Below, piece after piece: positions 32,401-45,075 of a stretch of DNA of 64,000 nt (position 1 is the first letter of the stretch; the number at the start of each line of letters is the position of its first letter). Made by a program: the position numbers and the translations under genes. Below the pieces are notes generated by a model. It was not told the DNA's origin and ran no database searches. It saw nothing but the letters and a program-made list of their open reading frames with translations. Source of the DNA: Amborella trichopoda (Eukaryota; Streptophyta; Magnoliopsida; Amborellales; Amborellaceae); NCBI RefSeq assembly GCF_000471905.2, contig NW_006499563.1, positions 1,693,296-1,757,295 of the forward strand, given 5' to 3'.

Positions 32401-35400
32401 TATAATTTTTAGAATACTTTCTCTCTCTAAAACTTAAGGTTTGATATAGTTTCTCTATCAGTGTTTCTCTCTCTAAAAGTTTTGAAGTAGTTTCTCTTTA
32501 AAAAAATTGAGATAGTTTCTCTCTTTAAAAAATTGAGATAGTTTCTCTCTCTAAAAATTTGCATGTACTTTCTCTCTCTAAAATACGATAGTTTCTCTCC
32601 AAAACTTAAACAATGAGATAATTTCTGTCTAAAATTTTGATATAGTTCATCTCTATAAAAATATTTGGCACTTTCTCTCTCTAAAATTTTAACATACTTT
32701 CTCTCTCTAAAAGTTAAAATTTGAGATAGTTTCTCTCTCTAAACTTTTGAGATAGTTCATCTCTGTAAGATAATTTGGTACTATCTCTTTAAAATTTTAA
32801 CATACTTTTTCTCTCTAAAATTTTAAAATACTTTCTCTCTCTAAAAATTAAAAATTGAGACAGTTTCTCTCTCTAAAATTTTGAGATAGTTCATCTCTCT
32901 AAAAAAATTTGATACTTTCTCTTTCTAAAATTGTAACATACTTTCTCTCTCAAAAATTTTAACAAACTTTCTCTCTCTAAAAGTTAAAATTTGAGATAGT
33001 TTCTCTCTCTAAAAATTTTTAGATAGTTTCTCCGTTTTAAAAAATTTAAGTACTTTCTCTCTCGAGAATTGTCATACCTATCAAATGTTCCCTATGTTTT
33101 GGGTCGAGAGAGCCAATGAGTGAAATCCATGGGCCTTGAAAATGCAAAAAAAAAAGGTTTTGGTGTGGAAATGAAATCATGTGAAAGTAGGTCTCATTTC
33201 GATGCTTTTGATTTTCCTGATTTTAAGTGTCCTAGTCATTAAGCAACACAAACAGTAGATTTTGGCAATATCCAAGATATTAGGATTCCATGGCTTGAAA
33301 TCCATGTACCCAAACTGGCCCTAAGAATATTGTTTGCGCTCAAATTTGGATCAATCTCGGCTCAAATCTCTTGCGAAACAAGTTAAGTAGTTAGATATAA
33401 GTAGAGAGTGGGATCGCTCAAATTATAGGTTTAGGAGTATCGCATATTTTTGTAGATCTAGTTCTCCTCTAATCCTAGTAGTAGTACTAGCACGAAATCC
33501 GTTTATAAGAGTTTAAAAAGCTTCTAAAATCTGACTAAATTCTCTATGAAAAAAATAAATTGAAATTACAGAAAATAAACTCAAACTAAAGAAAATAATA
33601 AATTAAAAGAGAATAAGGGATATTTCTTACCTTAGGAACATGAAATCTGGTGTTTCGAGCTCGGATTAGGCCACTCTTGTTGTGCCACTATCTCATCATT
33701 GAATGCTTTCGCTTATTGGATTTGCTGGAACTTGTGTTATTTTACCTAGATCCGGTGATTCTAGGGTTCAGAAAGGGGTTAGGGATCTTACGTATGAATT
33801 TTCCTAATTATTTTGAAGGATAGGAGATGGTTTCCTAAGTTTTTATAAGGGATTTGGGATACCCTAAGGTTTAATACAAAATTTTGGAATTTATTGTGAT
33901 TTTTCCTAATTTTGCTTGAATTTCTAGGATTCATATAAACTTTTTTCTAATTTATAGAATTTTCTGGGAATTTTCTAATAGTTCTAGTGATTTTTCTAAC
34001 TAATATTTGGGTTATGTTTAATATGTTTTTTCCAAAGAATTTGAGGGAGTATTTATAGGTTAAGACTGTTAGGCTTGAAATTAATTAAACTAATCTTTGG
34101 TCCTATTTTTATTGGGAATAAGATGACTTTCATATGTTTTTGGATTATTCCAATTAAACATTTGACTTAAAATTCTAATTAAATGGGTCTTGGACGCGTT
34201 ATGGACCAACCAAGGCCCATCAAGTTGCACGACACGTGGTGAATCATGTGACCCGACTGTCTGTGTGGCTCATAGCCAACGCACGATACTGTACGAATTT
34301 CTTAAATTTTAAGATGCTTTCTCTCTCTAAAACTTCATGTTTGAGATAGTTTCACTCTTTTCATTTTGAAATAGTTTCTCATTAAAATTTGATATAGTGT
34401 CTTTTTAAACTTTGATATACTTTCTCTCACTAAAGTTTAAAATTTGAGATATTTTCTCTCTAAAACTCAAAATTCGAGATAGTTTCTTTCTCTTAAAAAT
34501 GAGATATTTCTCTCTAAAAATTTTTGACAGTTTCTCTTTGTAGAATTTATAATAATTTCTCTCTAAAAGTTTAAGAATATTTTCTCTCTCTATAATTTTT
34601 AGAATACTTTCTCTCTCTAAAACTTAAGGTTTGATATAGTTTCTCTATCAGTGTTTCTCTCTCTAAAAGTTTTGAAGTAGTTTCTCTTTAAAAAATTGAG
34701 ATAGTTTTTCTCTTTAAAAAATTGAGATAGTTTCTCTCTCTAAAAATTTGCATGTACTTTCTCTCTCTAAAATACGATAGTTTCTCTCCAAAACTTAAAC
34801 AATGAGATAATTTCTGTCTAAAATTTTGATATAGTTCATCTCTCTAAAAATATTTGGCACTTTCTCTCTCTAAAATTTTAACATACTTTCTCTCTCTAAA
34901 AGTTAAAATTTGAGATAGTTTCTCTCTCTAAAATTTTGAGATAGTTCATCTCTGTAAGATAATTTGGTACTATCTCTTTAAAATTTTAACATACTTTTTC
35001 TCTCTAAAATTTTAATATACTTTCTTTCTCTAAAAATTAAAAATTGAGATAGTTTCTCTCTCTAAAATTTTGAGATAGTTCATCTCTCTAAAAAAATTTG
35101 ATACTTTCTCTCTCTAAAATATAACATACTTTCTCTCTCTAAAATTTTAACAAACTTTCTCTCTCTAAAAGTTAAAATTTGAGATAGTTTCTCTCTCTAA
35201 AAATTTTTAGATAGTTTCTCCGTTTAAAAAAATTTAAGTACTTTCTGTCTCCAAAATTGTCATACCTATCAAATGTTCCTTATGTTTTGGGTCGAGAGAG
35301 CCAATGAGTGAAATCCATGGGCCTTGAAAATGCAAAAAAATAGGTTTTGGTGTGGAAATGAAATCATGTGAAAGTAGGTCTCATTTCGATGATTTTGATT

Positions 35401-38400
35401 TTCCTGATTTTGAGTATCCTAGTCATTAAGCAACACAAACAGTAGAATTTGGCAATATCCAAGATATTAGGATTCCATGCCTTGAAATCCATGTACCCAA
35501 ACAGGCCCTAAGAATATTGTTTGCGCTCAAATTTGGATCAATCTCGGCTCAAATCTCTTGCGAAATAAGTTAAGTAGTTAGATATAAGTAGAGAGTGGGA
35601 TCGCTCAAATTATAGGTTTAGGAGTATCGCATATTTTTGTAGATCTAGTTCTCCTCTAATCCTACTAGTAGTACTAGCACGAAATCCGTTTATAAGAGTT
35701 TAAAAAGCTTCTAAAATCTGACTAAATTCTCTATGAAAAAAATTGAAATTACAGAAAATAAACTCAAACTAAAGAAAATAATAAATTAAAAGAGAAGAAG
35801 GGATATTTCTTACCTTAGGAACATGAAATCTGGTGTTTCGAGCTCGGATTAGGCCACTCTTGTTGTGCCACTATCTCATCATTGAATGCTTTCGCTTATT
35901 GGATTTGCTGGATCTTGTGTTATTTTACCTAGATCCTGTGATTCTAGGGTTCAGAAAGGGGTTAGGGATCTTACGTATGAATTTTCCTAATTATTTTGAA
36001 GGATAGGAGATGGTTTCCTCTGTTTTTATACTGGATTTGGGATACCCTAAGGTTTAATACAAAATTTTGGGATTTATTGTGATTTTTCCTAATTTTGCTT
36101 GAATTTCTAGGATTCATATACGCTTTTTTCTAATTTATAGAATTTTCTGGGAATTTTCTAATAGTTCTAGTGATTTTTCTAACTAATATTTGGGTTATGT
36201 TTAATATGTTTTTTCCAAAGAATTTGAAGGAGTATTTATAGGTTAAGACTGTTAGGCTTGAAATTAATTAAACTAATCTTTGAGTCCTATTTTTATTGGG
36301 AATAAGATGACTTTCATATGTTTTTGGATTATTCCAATTAAACATTTGACTTAAAATTCTAATTAAATGGGTCTTGGACGCGTTATGGACCAACCAAGGC
36401 CCATCAGGCTGCGCGACACGTGGTGAATCATGTGACCCGACTATCTGTTTGGCTCATAGCCAACGCACGATACTGTACGACTTTCTTAAATTTTAAGATG
36501 CTTTCTCTTTCTAAAACTTCAAGTTTGAGATAGTTTCTCTCTTTACATTTTGAAATAGTTTCTCTTTAAAATTTGATATAGTGTCTTTTTAAAATTTGAT
36601 ATACTTTCTCTCTCTAAAGTTTAAAATTTGAGATATTTTCTCTCTAAAACTCAAAATTCGAGATAATTTCTCTTTCTTAAAAATGAGATATTTCTCTCTA
36701 AAAATTTTTGACAGTTTCTCTTTGTAGAATTTATAATAATTTCTCTCTAAAAGTTTAAGAATATTTTCTCTCTCTATAATTTTTAGAATACTTCTCTCTC
36801 TAAAACTTAAGGTTTGATATAGTTTCTCTATCAGTGTTTCTCTCTCTAAAAGTTTTGAAGTAGTTTCTCTTTAAAAAAATTGAGATAGTTTCTCTCTTTA
36901 AAAAAATTGAGATAGTTTCTCTCTCTAAAAATTTGCATGTACTTTCTCTCTCTAAAATATGATAGTTTCTCTCCAAAACTTAAACAATAAGATATTTTCT
37001 GTCTAAAATTTTGAGATAGTTCATCTCTCTAAAAACATTTGGCACTTTCTCTCTCTAAAAGTTTAACATAGTTTCTCTCTCTAAAAGTTAAAATTTGAGA
37101 TAGTTTCTCTCTCTAAAATTTTGAGATAGTTCATCTCTGTAAAATAATTTGGTACTTTCTCTCTCTAAAATTTTAACATACTTTTTCTCTCTAAAATTTT
37201 AATATACTTTCTCTCTCTAAAAATTAAAAATTGAGACAGTTTCTCTCTCTAAAATTTTGAGATAGTTCATCTCTCTGAAAAAATTTGATACTTTCTCTTT
37301 CTAAAATTGTAACATACTTTCTCTCTCTAAAAGTTTAACAAACTTTCTCTCTCTAAAAGTTAAAATTTGAGATAGTTTCTCTCTCTAAAAATTTTTAGAT
37401 AGTTTCTCCGTTTAAAAAAATTTAAGTACTTTCTGTCTCCAAAATTGTCATACCTATCAAATGTTCCCTATGTTTTGGGTCGAGAGAGCCAATGAGTGAA
37501 ATCCATGGGCCTTGAAAATGCAAAAAAATAAGTTTTGGTGTGGAAATGAAATCATGTGAAAGTAGGTCTCATTTCGATGATTTTGATTTTCCTGATTTTG
37601 AGTATCCTAGTCATTAAGCAACACAAACAGTAGATTTTGGCAATATCCAAGATATTAGGATTCCATGCCTTGAAATCCATGTACCCAAACAGGCCCTAAG
37701 AATATTGTTTGCGCTCAAATTTGGATCAATCTCGGCTCAAATCTCTTGCGAAATAAGTTAAGTAGTTAGATATAAGTAGAGAGTGGGATCGCTCAAATTA
37801 TAGGTTTAGGAGTATCGCATATTTTTGTAGATCTAGTTCTCCTCTAATCCTACTAGTAGTACTAGCACGAAATCCGTTTATAAGAGTTTAAAAAGCTTCT
37901 AAAATCTGACTAAATTCTCTATGAAAAAAATAAATTGAAATTACAAAAAATAAACTCAAACTAAAGAAAATAATAAATTAAAAGAGAATAAGGGATATTT
38001 CTTACCTTAGGAACATGAAATTTGGAGTTTCGAGCTCGGATTAGGCCACTCTTATTGTGCCACTATCTCATCATTGAATGCTTTCGCTTATTGGATTTGC
38101 TGGATCTTGTGTTATTTTACCTAGATTCGATGATTCTAGGGTTCAAAAAGGGGTTAGGGATCTTACGTATGAATTTTCCTAATTATTTTGAAGGATAGGA
38201 GATGGTTTCCTATGTTTTTCTAAGGGATTTGGGATACCCTAAGGTTTAATACAAAATTTTGGGATTTATTGTGATTTTTCCTAATTTTGCTTGAATTTCT
38301 AGGATTCATGTACGCTTTTTTCTAATTTATAGAATTTTTTGGGAATTTGCTAATATTTCTAGTGATTTTTCTAACTAATATTTGGGTTATGTTTAATATG

Positions 38401-38668
38401 TTTTTTCCAAAGATTTTGAGGGAGTATTTATAGGTTAAGACTGTTAGGCTTGAAATTAATTAAACTAATCTTTGAGTCCTATTTTTTTTGGGAATAAGAT
38501 GATTTTCATATGTTTTTGGATTATTCCAATTAAACATTTGACTTAAAATTCTAATTAAATGGGATTGGGACGAGTTTTGGGCCGACCAAGGCTCATCAGG
38601 CTGCACGACACGTGGTGAATCATGTGGCACGACTCTTTGCGTGGCTCATAGCCCATGCACAATACTGT
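25497..38668. repeat. macrosatellite: six tandem units of about 2.2 kb
   Basis: Units begin at about 25497, 27695, 29915, 32106, 34297 and 36480, giving lengths of 2183-2220 bp. Each unit has about 970 bp of CTCTCTAAAA minisatellite and then about 1.2 kb of non-repetitive sequence starting GTCATACC (26469, 28662, 30881, 33071, 35269, 37447). Units differ by scattered substitutions and small indels; unit 2 has an extra copy of a segment near 29540-29595. The unique half holds the right end of the Tourist-like element and then LTR-like sequence. The last unit's final 700 bp is the most divergent and continues into non-repeated flank. Confidence 0.95.
26722..27692 (-). promoter_or_regulatory. 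LTR-like promoter segment inside each macrosatellite unit
   Basis: On the minus strand each unit carries CCTATAAATACTCCCTC (first unit about 27444-27460), a leader containing AACCCTAGAATCACCGG and then ATGTTCCTAAGGTAAGAAA, which resembles an exon end with a GTAAG donor. This order is typical of plant gypsy LTRs. In the last unit the sequence continues left-to-right to 38871, where the minus strand shows a TGTAGACATCCCC LTR start. Promoter activity is inference. Confidence 0.4.
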
Positions 38669-38871
38669 ATGAGTCACACATAAGGGTAGTTTGGTTATTT
38701 TGTCCAATAATCCCCCCCCCCTCGCGGTACTAACTTTCCAACAAATTTTTCAATTTGAATGTGTTTTAAATAGCTTGGGGACATCTAAACTGGGGACATC
38801 TAAACTGGGTCTAGGTTACCTATGACTCACTAGGAATTCCCTTAGCCAGAGTTTCGAAGGGGATGTCTACA
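38669..38871 (-). mobile_element. outer end of an antisense gypsy-type LTR next to the macrosatellite
   Basis: On the minus strand an LTR-like start TGTAGACATCCCC occurs at 38871, preceded by a purine-rich GAAAGACAAC tract. From there the sequence runs into the unique half of the last macrosatellite unit. A run of C at 38713-38722 and a short duplication of GGGGACATCTAAACT (38777-38805) are local features. Confidence 0.45.
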
Positions 38872-40180
38872 GTTGTCTTTCTTTGGCATTTTCCTGAGAT
38901 ATTGGGTGGTTGGCAAATAAGTAGACACTCGAGACATGATGGAAAGAAATGAGTAATCATCAGTTTGAATGACTAGTACTTTTTGGGAAGGCGGTACGCC
39001 AATGGATATTTGTTATCCATAGGACATCGAACTAGCACTATACTATCCTTAAGGCAGTGGCGATGAGAGCTCATTGAAAATTAGGATCCGAAGTGACAGT
39101 TAGCAGAAACTGTACTATCTTTGAGACTGAGTTCACCTCAATTCTACCTAGGACGTCAGTGTAGCTATATTTGCCTTTAGACATTTGCTTTTTGGGCTTA
39201 GTTTTCATTTGAATGGGAATTTGATTGAGAAGAAATGATTGGTGATGAAGTTTTAGCTAGTTGAACTTCTATTAACCTTTAATTCTAAATTCATAAGGTC
39301 CACCAGTTTAGGCTCGAGTTTTATGAAAGGTCCACCAGTTTAGGCTCGAGTTTTATGAATTTGTAGGCTGGTTTTTTTTCCTTAAGGGTTTGCAACATAA
39401 CAATATGGATTTCGTGGCACCGGAAATATCATGTGCGACCCCTTTTTGAAACTTTTTTGTTTTTTAAAGAATTTTAGAAAAGTTGGAAAACAAGGAGAAA
39501 TTTTAAAAACAAAAACAGGGTTTCGGGCATACTATTTAACCAAAGAAATTAAAATTTTTGAATGCTCATGGATATATAGGGAAAAACTTAAAAAAAGGGG
39601 ATAATTTTGAAAATCAAATTTGATTCGGTTAGCCTTTTAAGTTCATGTGACCATGGAGCCCTCTAAGCAGTTTTACATCATGAAACGATAGACGTATCTT
39701 TGTACCTACCCCACCTCTTTTATGTCGCATGGGTTTGACATATTCTTGTCTTGACTCTTTTAAGTCGCACGAATTTGACATTTGGTAGAGATTGATTTCC
39801 CGACTGTTTTACGTCACACAGGATAGACGTCTTCTGAAATTGATTTTGATTGATATTCCTGACCTTTTTATGTCACACGGGATGGACTTTTTTGGAGTTT
39901 GATTTTTGATCTTTTTACGTCGTATAGGATATACCTACCCCACCTCTTTTATGTCGCATGGGTTTGACATATTCTTGTCTTGACTCTTTTAATTCGCACG
40001 AATTTGACATTTGGTAGAGATTGATTTCCTGACTGTTTTACATCACATCGGATAGAGGTATTCCGAAATTGATTTTGATTGATATTCCTGACCTTTTTAT
40101 GTCATACGGGATGGACTTTTTCTGAGTTTGATTTTTGATCTTTTTATGTCGTATGGGATATACGTTTTGGATCTAATTGA
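38872..40180 (-). mobile_element. 3' internal region of an antisense gypsy element
   Basis: The reverse complement is related to 23430-24110 of the gypsy element on the left: GCTTAGAGGGCTCCATGG at about 39650-39670 matches GCTTAGAGGGCTCTATGG at about 23480, and GAGTGTCTACTTATTTGCCA at about 38910-38930 matches GAGTGTCTACTTCTTTGCCA near 24060. It is therefore the non-coding region before the 3' LTR of a relative in opposite orientation. No coding domain is visible. Confidence 0.6.
39704..40160. repeat. 229-bp tandem duplication
   Basis: The segment starting ACCTACCCCACCTCTTTTAT at 39704 recurs at 39933. Both copies contain four sub-blocks with TTTTA(T/C)GTC(G/A)CA motifs followed by GACAT or GGACTT, so there is also an inner rhythm of about 55 bp. 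It falls inside the antisense gypsy remnant. Confidence 0.85.
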
Positions 40181-40530
40181 AATTTTTTTTGGTAAGTAGT
40201 TTTAACTCGTGTCCTCATAGAGATATGAATTTATGTGATTTTAAATTTCCAAAGAACTTGAAATGATTTTGGTGAAGGACTGATGGAGTTTGGTGAGCTC
40301 TTTTGGCTCTTGCCACCATGGAACCTTTCCTGGTCTTGATTTGAGATCTTGTTGATTTTCCTGGAATGAAATGCACTTGGCATGGTGGATTTCTTTCCTA
40401 GGGAATTTGACCTGACCAACTCGAACATCATTTGGGTCTGGTTTTGAATTTTGTTTTTTTGAGGATTCACTATCCTGAGCCTTTGGCCTCAACCTCTTTT
40501 TTTTTCATTGTCTTTTGGTACTATAAAAAA
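40181..40530. other. unassigned sequence, possibly retroelement internal
   Basis: The minus strand has an 83-codon open frame (40492-40241) with many Lys, Gln, Pro and Ser residues. It contains PGKVPWWQEPKEL and no recognised domain. Position, next to the antisense gypsy remnant, suggests retroelement origin, but this is not shown. Confidence 0.25.
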
Positions 40531-41150
40531 CATTACCCAGAAAGAAAAAAATGTTAAATTCATGAGTAATGAGGATCAGAGGAAATGGATCTTAAGGCTA
40601 TGACTACAATTTGATTGTGCCTAACGAATAAGGTTTTATTCCATATAGTGGGAGAGAAGACGACAAATGGCTCGTGGGAGAAATTGGAAAGTGTTTGCCA
40701 AAACAAATATCTTACAAACCATATTCTATTAAAGACAAATTTGTTTAGTTTAAGGATGAAAGAGGGGACAAAAGTTTTTGATCATTTGAACACTTTCAAC
40801 GATATTATTTGTAAACTTTGAAAGTGTTGGAAAAGATGCGGACAAGGCAATAATGTTCTCATGTACTTTATCGAATTTTTTATAATAATTTAGTGACAAC
40901 ATTAAGTTGCACTAAAGAAGATCTACATGTCTGAAGTACTATGTTTAGTACTTTGCTTGCCCATAAGCTCTGAAAAAGGCATCTACGGGAGATTCAGAAT
41001 TGAAAATTCACATATCAAAGGGTCGTTCAAGTGAGCGAAGTAATTTTTCTCAAAATTCTTCAAGAAGTCTAAGTGTCTATCAAAGTCTAAAGGCTGAGAA
41101 AACAAGTTTGTTTTTAGGGATGTGGTGAAGTCGGTCATATTTCTTGATTG
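40530..41150 (+). pseudogene. copia gag relic
   Basis: The frame at 40615-40821 has the order CLTNKVLFHIVGEKTT, WEKLE, LTNHILLKTNLFSLRMKEGT and HLNTFNDIICKL, the UBN2-type copia gag. Upstream codons (40575-40614) also fit. Downstream, a KMRTRQ...SHVLYRIFYNNL stretch continues to about 40900 and a degenerate zinc-knuckle-like FRDVVKSVIFLDC ends near 41145. Several stops break it. No pol or LTR could be attached. Confidence 0.75.
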
Positions 41151-41307
41151 TATGGGTATATATCTATTTGGTGTCTAGGATTATGATAAGATTAGTTAGT
41201 AATTATCAATAACTGTTGGTATTTATCCATAATTAATAAATAAAGAGAGAGTTCTATGCAGTATTCTGAGTTTGTAATAGGTAGCACCCCACACTCTAGT
41301 CACCACT

Positions 41308-41775
41308 CCATTCCCACCGTTAACACCACCCCACTAATAACTTCAAAATGCTAATTCCTAATCTACTTGAAAAAACGGATTACGAAAAAAGCTAACTCCT
41401 AATCTACTTGGAAAAAAAGGGGTTGCGAAAGATAGAATGTTAAATATTGCAACTCTTATGATTATTTCATTCCCACTGCTAATACCACCCCATTAATACC
41501 TTAAAAAAGCTAACACCTAATCTAATTGAAAAAAAACGGTAACTCTTATGATTATTTCATTTCCATTTCATTCCCACTGCTAACACCACCCTACTAATAT
41601 CTTAAAAAAGCTAATTCCTAATCTACTTGAAAAAAAGGGCAACTATTATGATTATTTCATTCCCATCGTTAACATCACCCCACTAATGCCTTCAAAAAGC
41701 TAACTCCTAATCTACTTGAAAAAAATAGGTTGTCAAAGATAGAATGTTAAATATTGCAACCCTTATGATTATTTT
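41308..41775. repeat. four-copy tandem repeat of about 115 bp
   Basis: Copies share CATTCCCACCGTTAACACCA, then AATACCTTCAAAAAGCTAA and TCCTAATCTACTTGAAAAAA, starting near 41308, 41468, 41569 and 41659. The first and last copies share a GATAGAATGTTAAATATTGC tail. The spacing is irregular because of internal insertions. Confidence 0.8.
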
Positions 41776-43480
41776 GATAAAAGTATCCCAGCTATTCATT
41801 AAGATCTGATGGCTAGGAAAGACTGACATGTATAAATTCCCTAGTCCTAATGGCATATAGAAAGCTTTCTACTTAAAATTTTCCAAACAAGTTCATACAA
41901 TGTATTTTTCAATTGTCGATAATCAGTGTATACTTCAGAGCATTTTCTATATTGGGGAAATCACGTTGATTTTCCTAAAATAAAACAAGGAACCAAACCG
42001 CATATGTTTGCTATTTGAATCGAAAACGAAGGAATAGTAATACCTTCCTTGCGTGTTTTTTATAAAAGTCGTCTTGAGTTGGAATCAAAACATGGATGTC
42101 AGAAATTTAAAAAATGTGACTACATAATCGCTCAAAAAAAAATTTGATTAACTTTGAGAGATTAACTTTTAGAGAAAAATTAACATAATACGATTAAAAA
42201 CTTAATAATTTATTATTTGTAAAAATAAACTTAAAATATCAACTATTTATTGTAACTCATAATTAGTGCAGGCTTTTGAAAGCTAATAAAAAAATTAACA
42301 AGAAAATTGTTACATTGAGATTTATTATAAGATAGAAATCCCGTTTTTAACGTTAAAAAAATGAATAAATAAAGAAATCCCGTATGTAATGTGACAAGGG
42401 TTGTAATGCCTAGGGTGGATGGCCATGGATCCACAAGTGAGAAGGGAATCCCATTTATTATTGTGCCACCTATTATCTCTCTTTATACTCTCTTCTATGG
42501 GTAGCTATGAATGTTGCGAAAATATCTTTTCGCTAAAAGGTTCGTCGTTCCTCTCATCTCTAAAATCTCTCTCTCACCTCTCAAATCTATCTATTTGCTT
42601 CTAAAAGATCTCACAAAATATATCTTTTTTAATTCTTCCTTCAAAACTCACTTTCCTTTTTTTTCCCTCTCTCTCCCCTATCTCACTTTCTCTCCCACCT
42701 ATCTCTAACTTTCTTCCTCTTCCACGTGAACCATTGTTAGCAAAATCGAACTGAGGTGGTTAATCGGACATGAGTACGGAAGTAGCTTAACCGGCCTAAT
42801 CAGTAAACTTGCTAATTCAACCATTCTAACCAGACAAATTTTGGACGGTCCAAATTATTGAAAAAAATAAAAAAGATACAAAAAAATATCTATTAAACTA
42901 TGAGAAGCATATAAAGAATGATTAAAACAAAATACATTCAAATGAAGTTGAAAATTAATGAAAAAAAATAGATTTTAAAGAGTCGATTTGTGCCTAGGGG
43001 GTTTAAAATTTTTCGAAAAAGATGGGAAAATACCAAAGTGAGTATTAATGACCAAAATAATTTTTAATCTTTATTATAATGTAAAGAATATTAAAAAATG
43101 TATTACAAACCAGATTCCTTATTTTTGATATATTATAGACATTTTTTTTAAAATACCGCCCGATCACTAAAACCGCATGAAACCGGTGGTGCCCGGTTCC
43201 GATCCAACCGGGCAGTTACCGATTAGATTGCCCGATTTTTTCAACATGGACACAAACTGCATCCCCGTCAAAAATGTTCCACATGAGATAATCTCTCTCT
43301 TTTATAATATCTCATCTCTTTCTAATTTAAAATATCCCTTTTCCTTGTAGAAAAAAATGAAATTAAAATATGAAATGAGGTTGTGTTTGTCAGATCAGCC
43401 GAGATTGAATTTAGTCTGTAGTGCTTGCATGTAGTTGTAGGCTCATTAGCTAGCATTTCTTATATATATATATAGATATG
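41776..43480. other. AT-rich intergenic region with a GCCCGGTT hairpin
   Basis: No gene recognised. CT-rich sequence at 42530-42720 gives spurious open frames. At 43191-43213, GCCCGGTT and AACCGGGC form a perfect 8-bp inverted repeat with a 7-nt loop. Similar CGGTT/TAATCGG words occur at 42750-42860 in reverse sense, hinting at a degraded inverted-repeat element of about 500 bp. Confidence 0.3.
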
Positions 43481-43975
43481 GGGAATGATTTCATGTAACG
43501 GTTGCATAGTAATATAATGCAACAACATTAAAAAACTATGTTAGGACTATTTATTTGATTCAAATTTTAAAATATACACTATTTTTACTCTAATGAACAA
43601 TCACCAAAAGAGAAAGAAAAAAAAAAAAAACGAGACCTAGAAAGTATTTATTTAAACCCAACTAACATAGGATGTTGATTTACATAAGATGCTTAGATCT
43701 AAGCCTTAGAAGGATATTTTCTTTTCCAATTTTTTTAAATGGCTTTATTATTATTATATTAAAAAGAAAAAATGATTTTTTGTAAAGGCTGAGATCTTGA
43801 AATTCTAGATTTGTAACGATATCTAGGCGTTTAAATTGAACTTTTTTTTTTTTAGATTGATTATTAAGATGCACAGAGTGTGTGCAAAATTTTGGGTCAT
43901 AAAAATACTACAAATATGGTTTTCTATAAAGTGTGGTTGCATCATCCTATGATACAACCGTTGCATGAAATCACT
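43481..43975. mobile_element. MULE-type MITE, cluster copy A
   Basis: The left end GGGAATGATTTCATGTAACGG and the inverted right end GAGTGATTTCATGCAACGG belong to the family at 15753. It is flanked by (TA)n runs on both sides, so a 9-bp target duplication cannot be told from the repeat. Its interior carries the GATCTTGAAATTCTAGA-type motif in the orientation opposite to the 15753 copy. Confidence 0.7.
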
Positions 43976-44004
43976 CGATTTATATATATATATATATATA
44001 TATC

Positions 44005-44531
44005 GGGCAGTGATTTCATGCAACGGTTGTATACAGTAATATGATGCAACAACATTAAAAAACCATGTGCAGGCCATTTTGTTTGATCCAAAATTTAACA
44101 AATATATATATATTTTTATTGTAATGAACAATCACATAAAAATAAAAATTTAAAAATACAACCTAGAAAGTATTTTTTTAGCCCAATGAATATAGGTCGT
44201 GCATTTTGGTGAGATGCTTAGATCTAGGTCTTAGAATGATCATTTTTCTTTCCAAAATTTTTTAGAGAGTTATATTATCATTAGATTAACAATATTAAAA
44301 AAAAAAAAAAATTTGAATTCATAAAATCCTAGATCTTGAAATTCATCAAATGGATAGTCTAGATTCATTGTTGGAGGGGACTCACTTTGACCATATATAG
44401 CGTGCAAATTAGTTTTTGTTTTCTTTGTTTTTTGGTTGGATTATTAAGAGGAACAGAGTTTGTGTGCAAAATTTTGGGTTATAAAAATACCACAAACATG
44501 GTTTTCTGGACTTGTGGTTGAATTATACTAT
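44005..44531. mobile_element. MULE-type MITE, cluster copy B, right end truncated
   Basis: It starts GGGCAGTGATTTCATGCAAC right after a (TA)n run and shares the whole interior with copies A and C. At 44532 a new left end begins before this copy's own right terminal 25-30 bp, so it is truncated by copy C. Confidence 0.7.
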
Positions 44532-45075
44532 GAGTAATGATATCATGCAACCGTTGTATAATAATATGATGCAACAACATAAAAAACCATCTTATGACCA
44601 TTTGTTTGATCCAAAATTTGAAATATACAATATTTTCATTCTAATTAACAATCACAAAAAAAGAAAAATTCGAAAACACAACCTAGAAAGTATTTTTTTA
44701 GCCCAATTAATATAGGCCGTTCATTTAGGTAAGATGCTTCGATCTACGCCTTAGAAGGATTTTTTCATTTTCAATTTTTTTGGATGGCTTTATTATCATT
44801 AGATGAACAATGTTAAAAAATAAAAAAATGATTTTGAGTTTATAAAAGGCTAAGATCTTGAAATTCACAAAATGAGTGGTGTAGATTCGTTTTTGGAAGG
44901 GACTCATTTTGACCATATCTAGGCTTCAAATTGAACTTTTTTTTTTTGGGTAATTGATTATTGAGATGAAGAGAGTGTGTGTGAAAATTTTGAGGATATA
45001 CAAATACCATAAATATAGTTTTCTAGAAGTGTCTTGCATTATACTATGATACAACGGTTGCATTGGATCATTGCT
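44532..45075. mobile_element. MULE-type MITE, cluster copy C
   Basis: The left end GAGTAATGATATCATGCAAC and right end ACGGTTGCATTGGATCATTGCT bracket the same interior as copies A and B, in the same orientation. A further terminal fragment (45076-45113, ACTATGATGCATCCGTTGCA) follows directly and runs into the N gap. Confidence 0.7.

Noticed and set aside
25497-38668. CRISPR-like array because of regular spacing
   Set aside because: Units are 2.2 kb with no spacer variation, the inner minisatellite has no unique spacers, and the context is a plant nuclear genome.
42419-42708. Ser/Leu-rich frames at 42.4-42.7 kb as a small secreted protein
   Set aside because: CT-rich composition, overlapping frames in two registers and no supporting motif.
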